From the NCBI RefSeq assembly GCF_038087665.1, contig NZ_CP149925.1, positions 675,455-739,454 of the forward strand: 64,000 nt of DNA, given 5' to 3'. The notes under the pieces were generated by a model. The model was not told where the DNA came from. It was given only the letters and a program-made list of their open reading frames with translations, and made no database searches. The translations under genes were made by a program, and so were the position numbers. Source of the DNA: Gallaecimonas sp. GXIMD4217 (GTDB lineage: Bacteria; Pseudomonadota; Gammaproteobacteria; Enterobacterales; Gallaecimonadaceae). Positions 17,586-26,956 of this stretch are shown in pieces; the first letter of the stretch is position 1, and every line of letters begins with the position of its first letter.

Positions 17586-18758
17586 TTAGTGGCCGACGGC
17601 CAGGGCGCTTATGCGGCGCTGGCGGGCCAGATCCAGGACCCAGTGGCCCAGGTAGATGGCCGCCACGGCCAGGTAGAGGCCGCCCAGATCGGCCAGATCC
17701 TCGATCAGGTAGCGGTTGGCGAGCTGGGCCGTTGTGGTGAACAGGAACATTTCCACCGCCCCCGACAGGGCCACGGCGCTGCCGGCCTGGTGGCGAAAGG
17801 GCGCCAGCATCAGCTGCAGGCAGGCCGGGAACAGGCCGCCCAGGGCCAGGGTCAGGCAGCAGCAGGCGGCCAGGGCCAGGGGCACCGTCATGGGCACCGT
17901 CGTCAGCAGCAGGCCGCCCAGGGCAATGAGCGGGGCGAACAGGCCTATGCTGGCCAGGGTGGAGAAGCGCCGCAAGGCCAACTTGGCCAGCAGGCTGCCG
18001 GCGATAAGGCCGGCGGCGGGGATCATCATGGCGCGGCCATAGTCGTCGGCGGCCAGCCCCAGATCCTGCTGCAGGGCGAAGGGATAGAAGGTGAAGGAGG
18101 TGACCATCAGCATGTAGGGCAGCCAGCGGTACAGGCCCAGGGTCAGGAAGGTGCGGCTCTGGATGAGCTGCCCGTAGGTGCGGGCCATGTGGGCCGGGCT
18201 CCAGGGGCCGGTGGCGCCGTCCCTGGGCAGCAGCCGGGCGCCGATGACCAGCACCAGGGCAAGGTAGGCGGCGGAATAGGCGAACAGCGGCCGCCAGCCC
18301 TGCCATTCGCTGATCAGCCCGCCCAGCAGGGGCGCGAAGATGGGCAGTACGCCGGCGGCCACGGCCAGGTTGGCCAGGGCCCCTTGCAGGCGGCGGCCCC
18401 GGTAGCCGTCGGAAAGGATGGCCCGGGCCAGCACATGGGGCGCGCCGGCGCCCAGGCCCTGCAGCAGGCGCCCAAAGCCCAGGCCCCAGGCGGAGTCGGC
18501 CAGGACCAGGCAGGCTAGGGTGCCCAACACGAACAGCCCCTGACCCCAGAGAAACACCCGCCAGCGGCCCAGGGCGTCGGACAGGGAGCCGAACAGCAGC
18601 TGCGACAGGCCGAAGCCAAGGAAATAGAGGGTGATCAACTGCTGGGCCAGGGCCCTGTCTATGGCCAGATCGGCGGCGATGGCCGGCAGGGCCGGCAGGT
18701 AGATGGAGGTACCGAGCTGGGCTCCGGAAAGCAGCAGAATGGCAAGCAGCAAGCGCAT
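17586..18758 (-). CDS. MFS multidrug exporter, DHA1 family (EmrD/Bcr-like)
   Basis: 390 residues, 12 predicted membrane helices, proton-driven drug efflux. The DHA1 motif A is visible as FGSLSDALGRWRVFL (between helices 2 and 3, residues about 56-70). ARAILSDGYRGRR (about 110-122) matches the motif found after helix 4 in Bcr/EmrD proteins. Helix 1 has TSIYLPALPAIA, typical of Bcr/CflA/EmrD. Divergent from the LysR gene at 18858, its likely regulator. Confidence 0.82.
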   Translation of the reverse strand: MRLLLAILLLSGAQLGTSIYLPALPAIAADLAIDRALAQQLITLYFLGFGLSQLLFGSLSDALGRWRVFLWGQGLFVLGTLACLVLADSAWGLGFGRLLQGLGAGAPHVLARAILSDGYRGRRLQGALANLAVAAGVLPIFAPLLGGLISEWQGWRPLFAYSAAYLALVLVIGARLLPRDGATGPWSPAHMARTYGQLIQSRTFLTLGLYRWLPYMLMVTSFTFYPFALQQDLGLAADDYGRAMMIPAAGLIAGSLLAKLALRRFSTLASIGLFAPLIALGGLLLTTVPMTVPLALAACCCLTLALGGLFPACLQLMLAPFRHQAGSAVALSGAVEMFLFTTTAQLANRYLIEDLADLGGLYLAVAAIYLGHWVLDLARQRRISALAVGH

Positions 18759-18857
18759 GGCGGTCCTCCTCCTGTGGTAACGGGGGACAGCTTATTGTCT
18801 TCTGCTGGGAACAAAAATAGGATGATTGGAAACTACTCTTTCCTGTGAGGAAAAAGC

Positions 18858-19733
18858 ATGGATTGGCTCACCGCCACCCGCAGCTTCTGCCAGGTGGTGG
18901 AGCAGGGCAGCTTCACCGCCGCCGCCCAGGCCCTGGCCACCTCGCCCTCGGCCGTTTCCAAGCGCATCGACTGGCTGGAGGGCCGCCTGGGGGTGACGTT
19001 GTTCATCCGCACCACCCGCAGGGTCAGCCTCACCGAGGAGGGCCAGACCTACCTGCAGCATGCCCGCAGCCTGCTCAAGCAGTTCGAGGCCATGGTGGCG
19101 GATACCCGCGCCAGCGGCCGCGAGCCCCTGGGCACCCTGCGCCTGGCGGCGCCGGTGTCGGTGGGCAGCGTGCTGCTGATGCCCCACATCAAGGCCTTCA
19201 TGGCCCGCCACCCCGGGATCCGCTTCCAGCTCGACACCCTGCCGCCCGGCACCCAGCCGGATCTGGACCATGATCTGGTGATCTGCCGCAAGCGCGACGA
19301 CTTCGACTCCCCCTACCACAGGGGCCTGCCGCTGCGGGACTACCACCTGCAGATGTGGGCCTCGCCGGACTACCTGGCCAGCCGGCCGCCGATCCGCGGC
19401 CCGGAAGATCTGGAGGCGCACCGCTTCATCATCGCCAGCTACCAGAAACGGGACGGCATGGTGGAAATGGAGGAAGGGTTTTCCATTCCCCTGGACAACT
19501 TTGGCCTGGTCACCGACAACGTCGAAGCGCTGCTACAGGCGGGGCTGTCCGGCATGGGCATCGTCTTCGCCTCGGAGGTGTTCCTGCGTGCCTATGTCGA
19601 GCAGGGCCTGTTGCGACCTGTGCTGCCCCAGGTGCGCAGCGTCAGGCGCCAGATCTGGGCCTTCTACCCCAAGGCGGACTTCATGCCGCTGAAGACCAAG
19701 TTGTTCTTGGAGTTTCTCAAGGAGAGATTGTAG
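18858..19733 (+). CDS. LysR-family transcriptional regulator
   Basis: 291 residues. N-terminal winged helix with FCQVVEQGSFTAAAQALATS (residues about 11-30) and SAVSKRIDWLEGRLGVTLF (about 32-50). The periplasmic-binding-like effector domain covers about 90-290. It belongs to the CrgA/YhjC-like subgroup by the GTLRLAAPVSVG opening of the effector domain. It probably controls the divergent exporter gene from the shared 99-base region. Confidence 0.88.
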   Translation: MDWLTATRSFCQVVEQGSFTAAAQALATSPSAVSKRIDWLEGRLGVTLFIRTTRRVSLTEEGQTYLQHARSLLKQFEAMVADTRASGREPLGTLRLAAPVSVGSVLLMPHIKAFMARHPGIRFQLDTLPPGTQPDLDHDLVICRKRDDFDSPYHRGLPLRDYHLQMWASPDYLASRPPIRGPEDLEAHRFIIASYQKRDGMVEMEEGFSIPLDNFGLVTDNVEALLQAGLSGMGIVFASEVFLRAYVEQGLLRPVLPQVRSVRRQIWAFYPKADFMPLKTKLFLEFLKERL

Positions 19734-19774
19734 CGGTCGCTGCGAGCGTCGGAGCCCAGGGAAAGTTCACCTAC

Positions 19775-19851
19775 ATGGGTAACAGGAAAGTTCAGAGGCA
19801 TAGGTAACACCCGGTTCGCCGGATGTATTTAATTCCTTTTTTGTTACCCAT
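19775..19851. repeat. ATGGGTAACA direct/inverted repeats, possible insertion-sequence remnant
   Basis: ATGGGTAACA (19775-19784) is repeated with one change as ATAGGTAACA (19799-19808). Its exact reverse complement is TGTTACCCAT (19842-19851). The block lies at the border where GC-rich chromosomal DNA ends, just after the LysR stop. It resembles transposon ends, but no transposase is present and the family is not assigned. The following 180 bases (19852-20033) hold no supportable gene. Confidence 0.4.
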
Positions 19852-20033
19852 GTCCTTGACTCATTCACGGCCCGGTTCGAGTCGTTACCCTCGCTCTGGA
19901 AGGCTTACCGGCAACCGGCGCTGATTCGCCTCAGCTCAGCAGCGCCTTTGTTGGCATCCATCCTCCAATTGCCTCACGCCTTGCGCCGCTCGGCGACTCT
20001 CAACGGGCAAACTTGGCCGCTTCACGGCCATTC

Positions 20034-20075
20034 ATTCGGCGCAATGCACTTCGTTTATTGCGCCCTACGCGGGCT
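20034..20075. repeat. 42-bp hairpin repeat, copy 1
   Basis: Identical over 42 bases to 20335-20376. Its core is a hairpin, GGCGCAAT, an 11-nt loop and ATTGCGCC, followed by CTACGCGGGCT. The pattern is like mobile REP-type intergenic hairpins. It forms the 5' boundary of the TetR remnant. Confidence 0.8.
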
Positions 20076-20265
20076 AGTTGATGCAACTGACGATGGTAAA
20101 TTAAACGTTGGCGATCCAGAACTTGCCGCAGAGGCATTTTGGTCTATGTTTTCTGGTACATTTTTTTGGCCACCCATCGTTCGTGGACCGGTACCAAAGA
20201 AGCAGGGGCAGAAGTTAAAAGCAGAATTTATCGAGATCTTTTTGGCAAAATACCGTATCGCTTGA
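20073..20265 (+). pseudogene. Remnant of a TetR-family regulator (C-terminal domain only)
   Basis: About 63 codons read into a TetR ligand-binding C-terminus: GKLNVGDPELAAEAFWSMF is the usual 'small, in-frame dimer helix' pattern, and KAEFIEIFLAKYRIA ends the protein. The DNA-binding domain and most of the core are missing; the reading frame simply enters from the 42-bp repeat upstream. Codons are more AT-rich than the flanking chromosome. It is probably a leftover from recombination between repeats. Confidence 0.6.
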
Positions 20266-20269
20266 CAGC

Positions 20270-20306
20270 CCGTAGGTTGGGATTCGTGCCTCATCCCAAC
20301 CTACGG
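20270..20306. repeat. Perfect 14-bp stem hairpin
   Basis: CCGTAGGTTGGGAT (20270-20283) and its exact complement (20293-20306) around a 9-nt loop. It lies 4 bases after the TetR-remnant stop. No T-run follows, so it is more likely a REP-like element than a terminator, although it may protect transcript ends. Confidence 0.75.
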
Positions 20307-20334
20307 ACTTGTCTGCAAGGGCCGTTCTCATTGA

Positions 20335-20376
20335 ATTCGGCGCAATGCACTTCGTTTATTGCGCCCTACGCGGGCT
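20335..20376. repeat. 42-bp hairpin repeat, copy 2 (contains the PIN gene stop codon)
   Basis: Exact second copy of 20034-20075. The PIN-like gene, read leftwards, ends inside this repeat: its last two codons and TAG lie at 20366-20374. The hairpin core follows directly and could serve as its transcript end. Confidence 0.8.
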
Positions 20377-20845
20377 TGCATTCCTCACATAGTTGAATAA
20401 CGTTCACTCCCAAATCATCAGTTAAAGCTTTCTGCTCCGCCCAATCGCTATCTGTTGCATTTACAATTTCAGATCTGGAAATTAAAGCTGTTGCTAAGTA
20501 TTTTCTATCTGACGGGTCAAGTTCATTTTTAGGCAGCTCTTCAAAAGTTCGGCTTTCATCTTCGATGGGAGTTAAATCAACTAATGAAATTCTTTCTTGG
20601 CAAAACTGATTGTCGTGAAGATACTTGAAAAACATGTCTCCTACACCAGGAGAGCCTGAGTAATTTAGATGGGAGCTATATTCTCTCATAATTAATCCGG
20701 CTGAATCCAAGGCCAAGTTTAAGCTGCGACATCTTTCTAAGAAGTTAATGCATGCCAATGTACATTTAATTGAGGCATGTTCGCTTTTTTGATTGGCGAC
20801 AATGGTGACATTGCAGTCTACTACTAACTTCCCCCTATCAGTCAT
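20366..20845 (-). CDS. PIN-like nuclease, partner of the adjacent ATPase
   Basis: 159 residues, AT-rich codons. The acidic layout fits a PIN RNase fold: Asp10 in VVDCNV, Glu55 in GLIMREY, Asp113 in DPSDRKYLATAL and Asp132/Asp134 in IVNATDSDWA. Family assignment is by motif only. ATG 20845 overlaps the ATPase stop by 8 nt, so the two are translationally coupled. The C-terminus (KPA) is contributed by the hairpin repeat, which may mean the original 3' end was replaced. Probable role: the effector of a two-gene defence or toxin module (inferred). Confidence 0.6.
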   Translation of the reverse strand: MTDRGKLVVDCNVTIVANQKSEHASIKCTLACINFLERCRSLNLALDSAGLIMREYSSHLNYSGSPGVGDMFFKYLHDNQFCQERISLVDLTPIEDESRTFEELPKNELDPSDRKYLATALISRSEIVNATDSDWAEQKALTDDLGVNVIQLCEECKPA

Positions 20846-22214
20846 TTTTATCAGTCTCTCTCATTTGTTTAATAAGAGAGGCTCGCCTTGTTTCTGCAAT
20901 TTCTGACATTTCATCACCAAAAAAATTATCTGGCCAATTCAGTATGGAGCCATATGGATTGATCTTAAGGTTCTCATATTTGGCTTTACCTCTATGGGTG
21001 GAGAAAAAATATAGCTCAATATCAGAACACTCAAACTGATCTTCTGCGATGCGCCGCTGTAAACGCCGAATGAAATGTTCGCTGTGGCTTTCAACGATAA
21101 TCTGTACATTTCTTGTTTTGGAAACGGTTAAGATTAGATCTGCCAAATGTGATTGAACTGATGGGTGAAGATGGATCTCAGGCTGCTCAAGTAAAACAAT
21201 GCTGTTTTTTGGTACGTAGTACAAAAGAACTAAAACAGGCAAAACTTGTGAGACTCCAAAGCCTACATCAGTTAGCGCCGTCTCCGCTGATCCAGCTTCT
21301 TTTCTCACAAGGGTTCGATAAAGATTAGTGTTTGGAGCAATCTCCTTTACTTCAAAAGAGTGAATTAAGCCCATTTCCTTAAGCCAGTGAGCTATCATCT
21401 CCTGAAATGGCTTATAATGTGTTCGTCCACCGAAATTCCTTGTTTCACCTTTCCTAGTTGCAGCAAGTATCGCATCTATTGCGTTTTCACCACGATAGCC
21501 AACTCCCTCGGGACTAGACCCTGACCATTGGTATTGTCTTTTGGGATGTTCTCTTAATGGCCCTAGGTAATATATTTTATCCATAAGAGCTTCATAAGAA
21601 GCCTCAAATGAACTTAAGAAATCGGCATTTTGAAAGTATGTTTTAGCTTGGTCGGGGTACAAATAATTTTTTACAGGGCCAGGAAGCTTCCAACTTCTAC
21701 CTTGTGTTCTTACAAATCTAAAGCCCCGGTTATCACCTCGCGCGACCAGGTTGAAGTCTCGGCCTTCCTCTTTTTCTCGTTCAATGATGAAACTGTTGCC
21801 ATCAAAGTTGTATGATAATTCTTTTACTTCAAGGAGGGAGTTTACAAAGCCGGTTGAACATGAAATGGAAAGCTTGTTGCCTTCAAAAAGAGTGCTTTTA
21901 GAACTCTTCATAGGGTCAGAAACCCTAATTTTCTCTTCAAAACTCCAAGTAAAAGACCATTCTAGACATCTTTTCTCTTCATGTCTAAAAATTACGTCGT
22001 AATAAGTTCCTAGATCAACAATTTTATTGACGCCGCCAAAATCAATGACAATGTTTCGGTCTGGGTTGTTTTTGGTTTGTTTTAACATTAACAGGAATTG
22101 AATAAAGCTACTTTTTCCTGAACTGTTGCTGCCGAAGATGCCTGTGACTTTTCCCAGTGAAATCTTTATATCTTCCCAAGCTTTAAAGTTCTTTATATGA
22201 AAGTCAGTAATCAC
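20838..22214 (-). CDS. AAA/ABC-type ATPase, DUF3696/COG4938-like
   Basis: 458 residues, cytosolic SMC/OLD-like P-loop ATPase. Walker A is GSNSSGKSS (28-36). A signature-like DVGFGVSQVLPVL lies near 320-332. Walker B is IVLLEQPEIHLHP (about 344-356), and the switch His is in VESHSEHF. Large insertion between residues 60 and 290. Base composition is much more AT-rich than neighbours, a sign of transfer. First gene of the pair with the PIN-like nuclease; ATPases of this type are frequent in anti-phage systems (established in general, inferred here). No TOPRIM, HNH or reverse transcriptase gene is adjacent. Confidence 0.75.
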   Translation of the reverse strand: MITDFHIKNFKAWEDIKISLGKVTGIFGSNSSGKSSFIQFLLMLKQTKNNPDRNIVIDFGGVNKIVDLGTYYDVIFRHEEKRCLEWSFTWSFEEKIRVSDPMKSSKSTLFEGNKLSISCSTGFVNSLLEVKELSYNFDGNSFIIEREKEEGRDFNLVARGDNRGFRFVRTQGRSWKLPGPVKNYLYPDQAKTYFQNADFLSSFEASYEALMDKIYYLGPLREHPKRQYQWSGSSPEGVGYRGENAIDAILAATRKGETRNFGGRTHYKPFQEMIAHWLKEMGLIHSFEVKEIAPNTNLYRTLVRKEAGSAETALTDVGFGVSQVLPVLVLLYYVPKNSIVLLEQPEIHLHPSVQSHLADLILTVSKTRNVQIIVESHSEHFIRRLQRRIAEDQFECSDIELYFFSTHRGKAKYENLKINPYGSILNWPDNFFGDEMSEIAETRRASLIKQMRETDKND

Positions 22215-22542
22215 GAAGATTTCCTTTTAAGCTAGATCTGAATAATACGGTAATAAAAGAAAGCTTGATACGTTGCGATTTGGTTTTATTCACACATCTA
22301 ATAACTTTTAATGATGTTTCGAAAATATTATGAACTGTATCATTGCTACAACGGTTGTGCAGTGGTCATTTCTCCTCCGTAATGGGGGTTGTAGAGCATG
22401 GGACATAAAGTCGCTCCTAGCTCTAGGGGAGACCAGTAGTATATTACTCTCAAACGTTAGAGCTAGGATAACCGAGCTGATAAGTACTCGGTTGAAAGCC
22501 CAACTCAAGGCCTGGATGAGGAACGAATCCCAACAATCTAAT
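22215..22542 (-). ncRNA. AT-rich leader with stable hairpins upstream of the ATPase gene (candidate structured RNA)
   Basis: No ORF is supported. TCCTAGCTCTA (22415-22425) pairs exactly with 22458-22468, an 11-bp stem enclosing a 32-nt arm with its own AGTA/TACT pairing. AACCGAG (22470-22476) pairs with CTCGGTT (22487-22493), leaving one base between the stems. ACAACGGTTGT (around 22348) is another palindrome. The arrangement of adjacent stems upstream of a defence-like operon suggests a functional RNA or a regulatory leader, and the strand is a guess. It may also be decayed element DNA. Confidence 0.35.
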
Positions 22543-22860
22543 GGCCGCGTAGCGGCCAAGTCGGTCCCCTTTGAGTGCGCTGAGCCGCAGGGAGCGTGAG
22601 CTGGCCCGAGGCAGGGACGCCGAGGGAATGACTGCCGCGCTGGGAGCGCGTCAGTCATGGCCAGCGGCAAGCGACCGGAGGCGAAGGCAGCCGGAGGCCG
22701 CACGAGAGGGGGAGGACTTTTGGTGACTTTTGGTCCCTCAAAAGTCACGCCCCCCGCAGGGGAAACTCGAAGAAAGCAGCTTTGCATCGTCCTTTCGCTT
22801 CTAAAAAGGCTTCCCAGCGCAAATACAACATCCAGAGGGGTCACAGGGGCAAGGCCCTGT
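22543..22860. other. GC-rich non-coding block at the island border
   Basis: 318 bases between the AT-rich leader and the barA stop. It opens with the palindrome GGCCGCGTAGCGGCC and contains GTGACTTTTG (22723-22732) paired exactly with CAAAAGTCAC (22739-22748). One reading frame is open, but its codon pattern is not gene-like. I see no gene; it may be the distal scar or boundary of the inserted island. Confidence 0.45.
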
Positions 22861-25575
<2,715 letters not shown>

Positions 25576-25644
25576 ATCAACGGCACAGTATCCCTTGTCT
25601 CGTCGGTATAATGGCACAGCCTCTAACGTTTCCCAAGGAATGCC

Positions 25645-26955
25645 ATGGCCCGCTTTTACAAACCCGCCAAAGCCAAATCCGCCCCCAAGCAGGTGCGGCT
25701 CGACGTGACCGCCCTGGATCTGGAAGGCCAGGGCGTGGCCCGCCATCAGGGCCGGGTCTGCTTCGTGCGCGGCGCCCTGCCGGGCGAGACGGTGCTGGCC
25801 CGCGTGCAGGATGCCGGCAAGAAGGTGGCCAAGGGCGAGGTGATCAAGGTGCTCGAGGCCAGCCCCCACCGCATTGAACCGCCCTGCGAGTATTTCGGCC
25901 ACTGCGGCGGCTGCCAGCTCCAGCACCTGGCCGGCGCCGAGCAGCTGGCCCTGAAGTCCCAGGCCCTGGTGCGGGAGCTGGCCAAGCAGGGCCTGGCCGC
26001 CGAGACGCTGTGCCCGCCGCTGGTGAGCGCCCCCTATGGCTACCGCCGCACCCTGCGCCTGGCCATCAAGAACGGCCTGGTGGGACTGCGCGAGCGCGGC
26101 AGCCACAAGCTGGTGCCCATCCAGCACTGCGCCATCGCCGAGCCGGCGTTGTCCGAGCTGCTGCCGACCCTGCTGCCGCTGGTCAAATCCCTCAAGGCCA
26201 AGAAGAGCCTGGGCCACCTGGAGCTGATGGCCCTGCCGCCGTATAGGGTGGCGCTGCTGCGCATCACCGACAGCCTGCCCGGGGGCGACATCGAGCAGCT
26301 GCGAGTCTGGGCCGCCGACCAGGAGCTGGTACTGCTGCTGCAGCACCAGGGCCTGGAGCAGCTCTGGCCCCGTGAACCTATTCAGCTGGGCTATGAACTG
26401 GACGGCCTCGAGCTGGGCCTGAGCGGCAGCGAGTTCATCCAGGTCAACGCCGCCGTCAACGAGCAGATGGTGGCCCAGGCCCTGGCATGGCTGGCCCCAA
26501 GCGAGCATGAGCGCATCCTCGACGCCTTCTGCGGCCTGGGCAACTTCTCGCTGCCCCTGGCCAGGCGCTGCAAGGCGCTGGTGGGCGCCGAGGGGGTCAA
26601 GGCCATGACCGACAGGGCCGGCGCCAACGCCGAGGCCAACGGCCTGGGCAACTGCCGCTTCGTCACCGCCGATTTGGACGACGAGCAGGCCCTGGAGCTG
26701 CTGCTGCGCGAGCCCTTCGACGCCGTGCTGCTGGATCCGGCCCGCCCCGGCGCCGCCGCCCTCTGCCAGCGCCTGGCGAGCCTGCCCGCCGGCACTGGCC
26801 CGGGCCGCATCCTCTATGTATCCTGTAACCCTTCGACCTTTGTGCGGGACGCGGCCCTGCTGGCCCAAGGCGGCTATCGCCTGGACAGGCTGGGGCTGAT
26901 GGACATGTTCCCGCAGACCGGCCATGTGGAAACCATGGCCCTGCTGAGGAGGTGA
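25645..26955 (+). CDS. rlmD: 23S rRNA (uracil-1939-C5) methyltransferase RlmD
   Basis: 436 residues, SAM-dependent. An N-terminal TRAM domain (about 15-75) is followed by a 4Fe-4S cluster site: Cys81, Cys87, Cys90 (CEYFGHCGGC) and Cys162. The methyltransferase domain has DAFCGLGNFSLPLA (SAM loop), DPARPG and the catalytic Cys in LYVSCNPSTF. ATG 25645 follows CAAGGA. Stop precedes relA by 1 base. Confidence 0.95.
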   Translation: MARFYKPAKAKSAPKQVRLDVTALDLEGQGVARHQGRVCFVRGALPGETVLARVQDAGKKVAKGEVIKVLEASPHRIEPPCEYFGHCGGCQLQHLAGAEQLALKSQALVRELAKQGLAAETLCPPLVSAPYGYRRTLRLAIKNGLVGLRERGSHKLVPIQHCAIAEPALSELLPTLLPLVKSLKAKKSLGHLELMALPPYRVALLRITDSLPGGDIEQLRVWAADQELVLLLQHQGLEQLWPREPIQLGYELDGLELGLSGSEFIQVNAAVNEQMVAQALAWLAPSEHERILDAFCGLGNFSLPLARRCKALVGAEGVKAMTDRAGANAEANGLGNCRFVTADLDDEQALELLLREPFDAVLLDPARPGAAALCQRLASLPAGTGPGRILYVSCNPSTFVRDAALLAQGGYRLDRLGLMDMFPQTGHVETMALLRR

Positions 26956-26956
26956 T

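Noticed and set aside
19948..20265. A 105-codon gene including the TetR-like tail
   Set aside because: The first 40 codons come from the hairpin repeat and non-coding DNA; only the tail resembles TetR, so it is listed as a remnant.
22320..22542. Retron msr/msd or type III toxin-antitoxin RNA
   Set aside because: No reverse transcriptase is present and no tandem RNA repeats typical of type III systems are visible, so only a structured leader is claimed.
22320..22560. Group II intron fragment
   Set aside because: No GTGYG 5' end and no domain V hairpin could be recognised.
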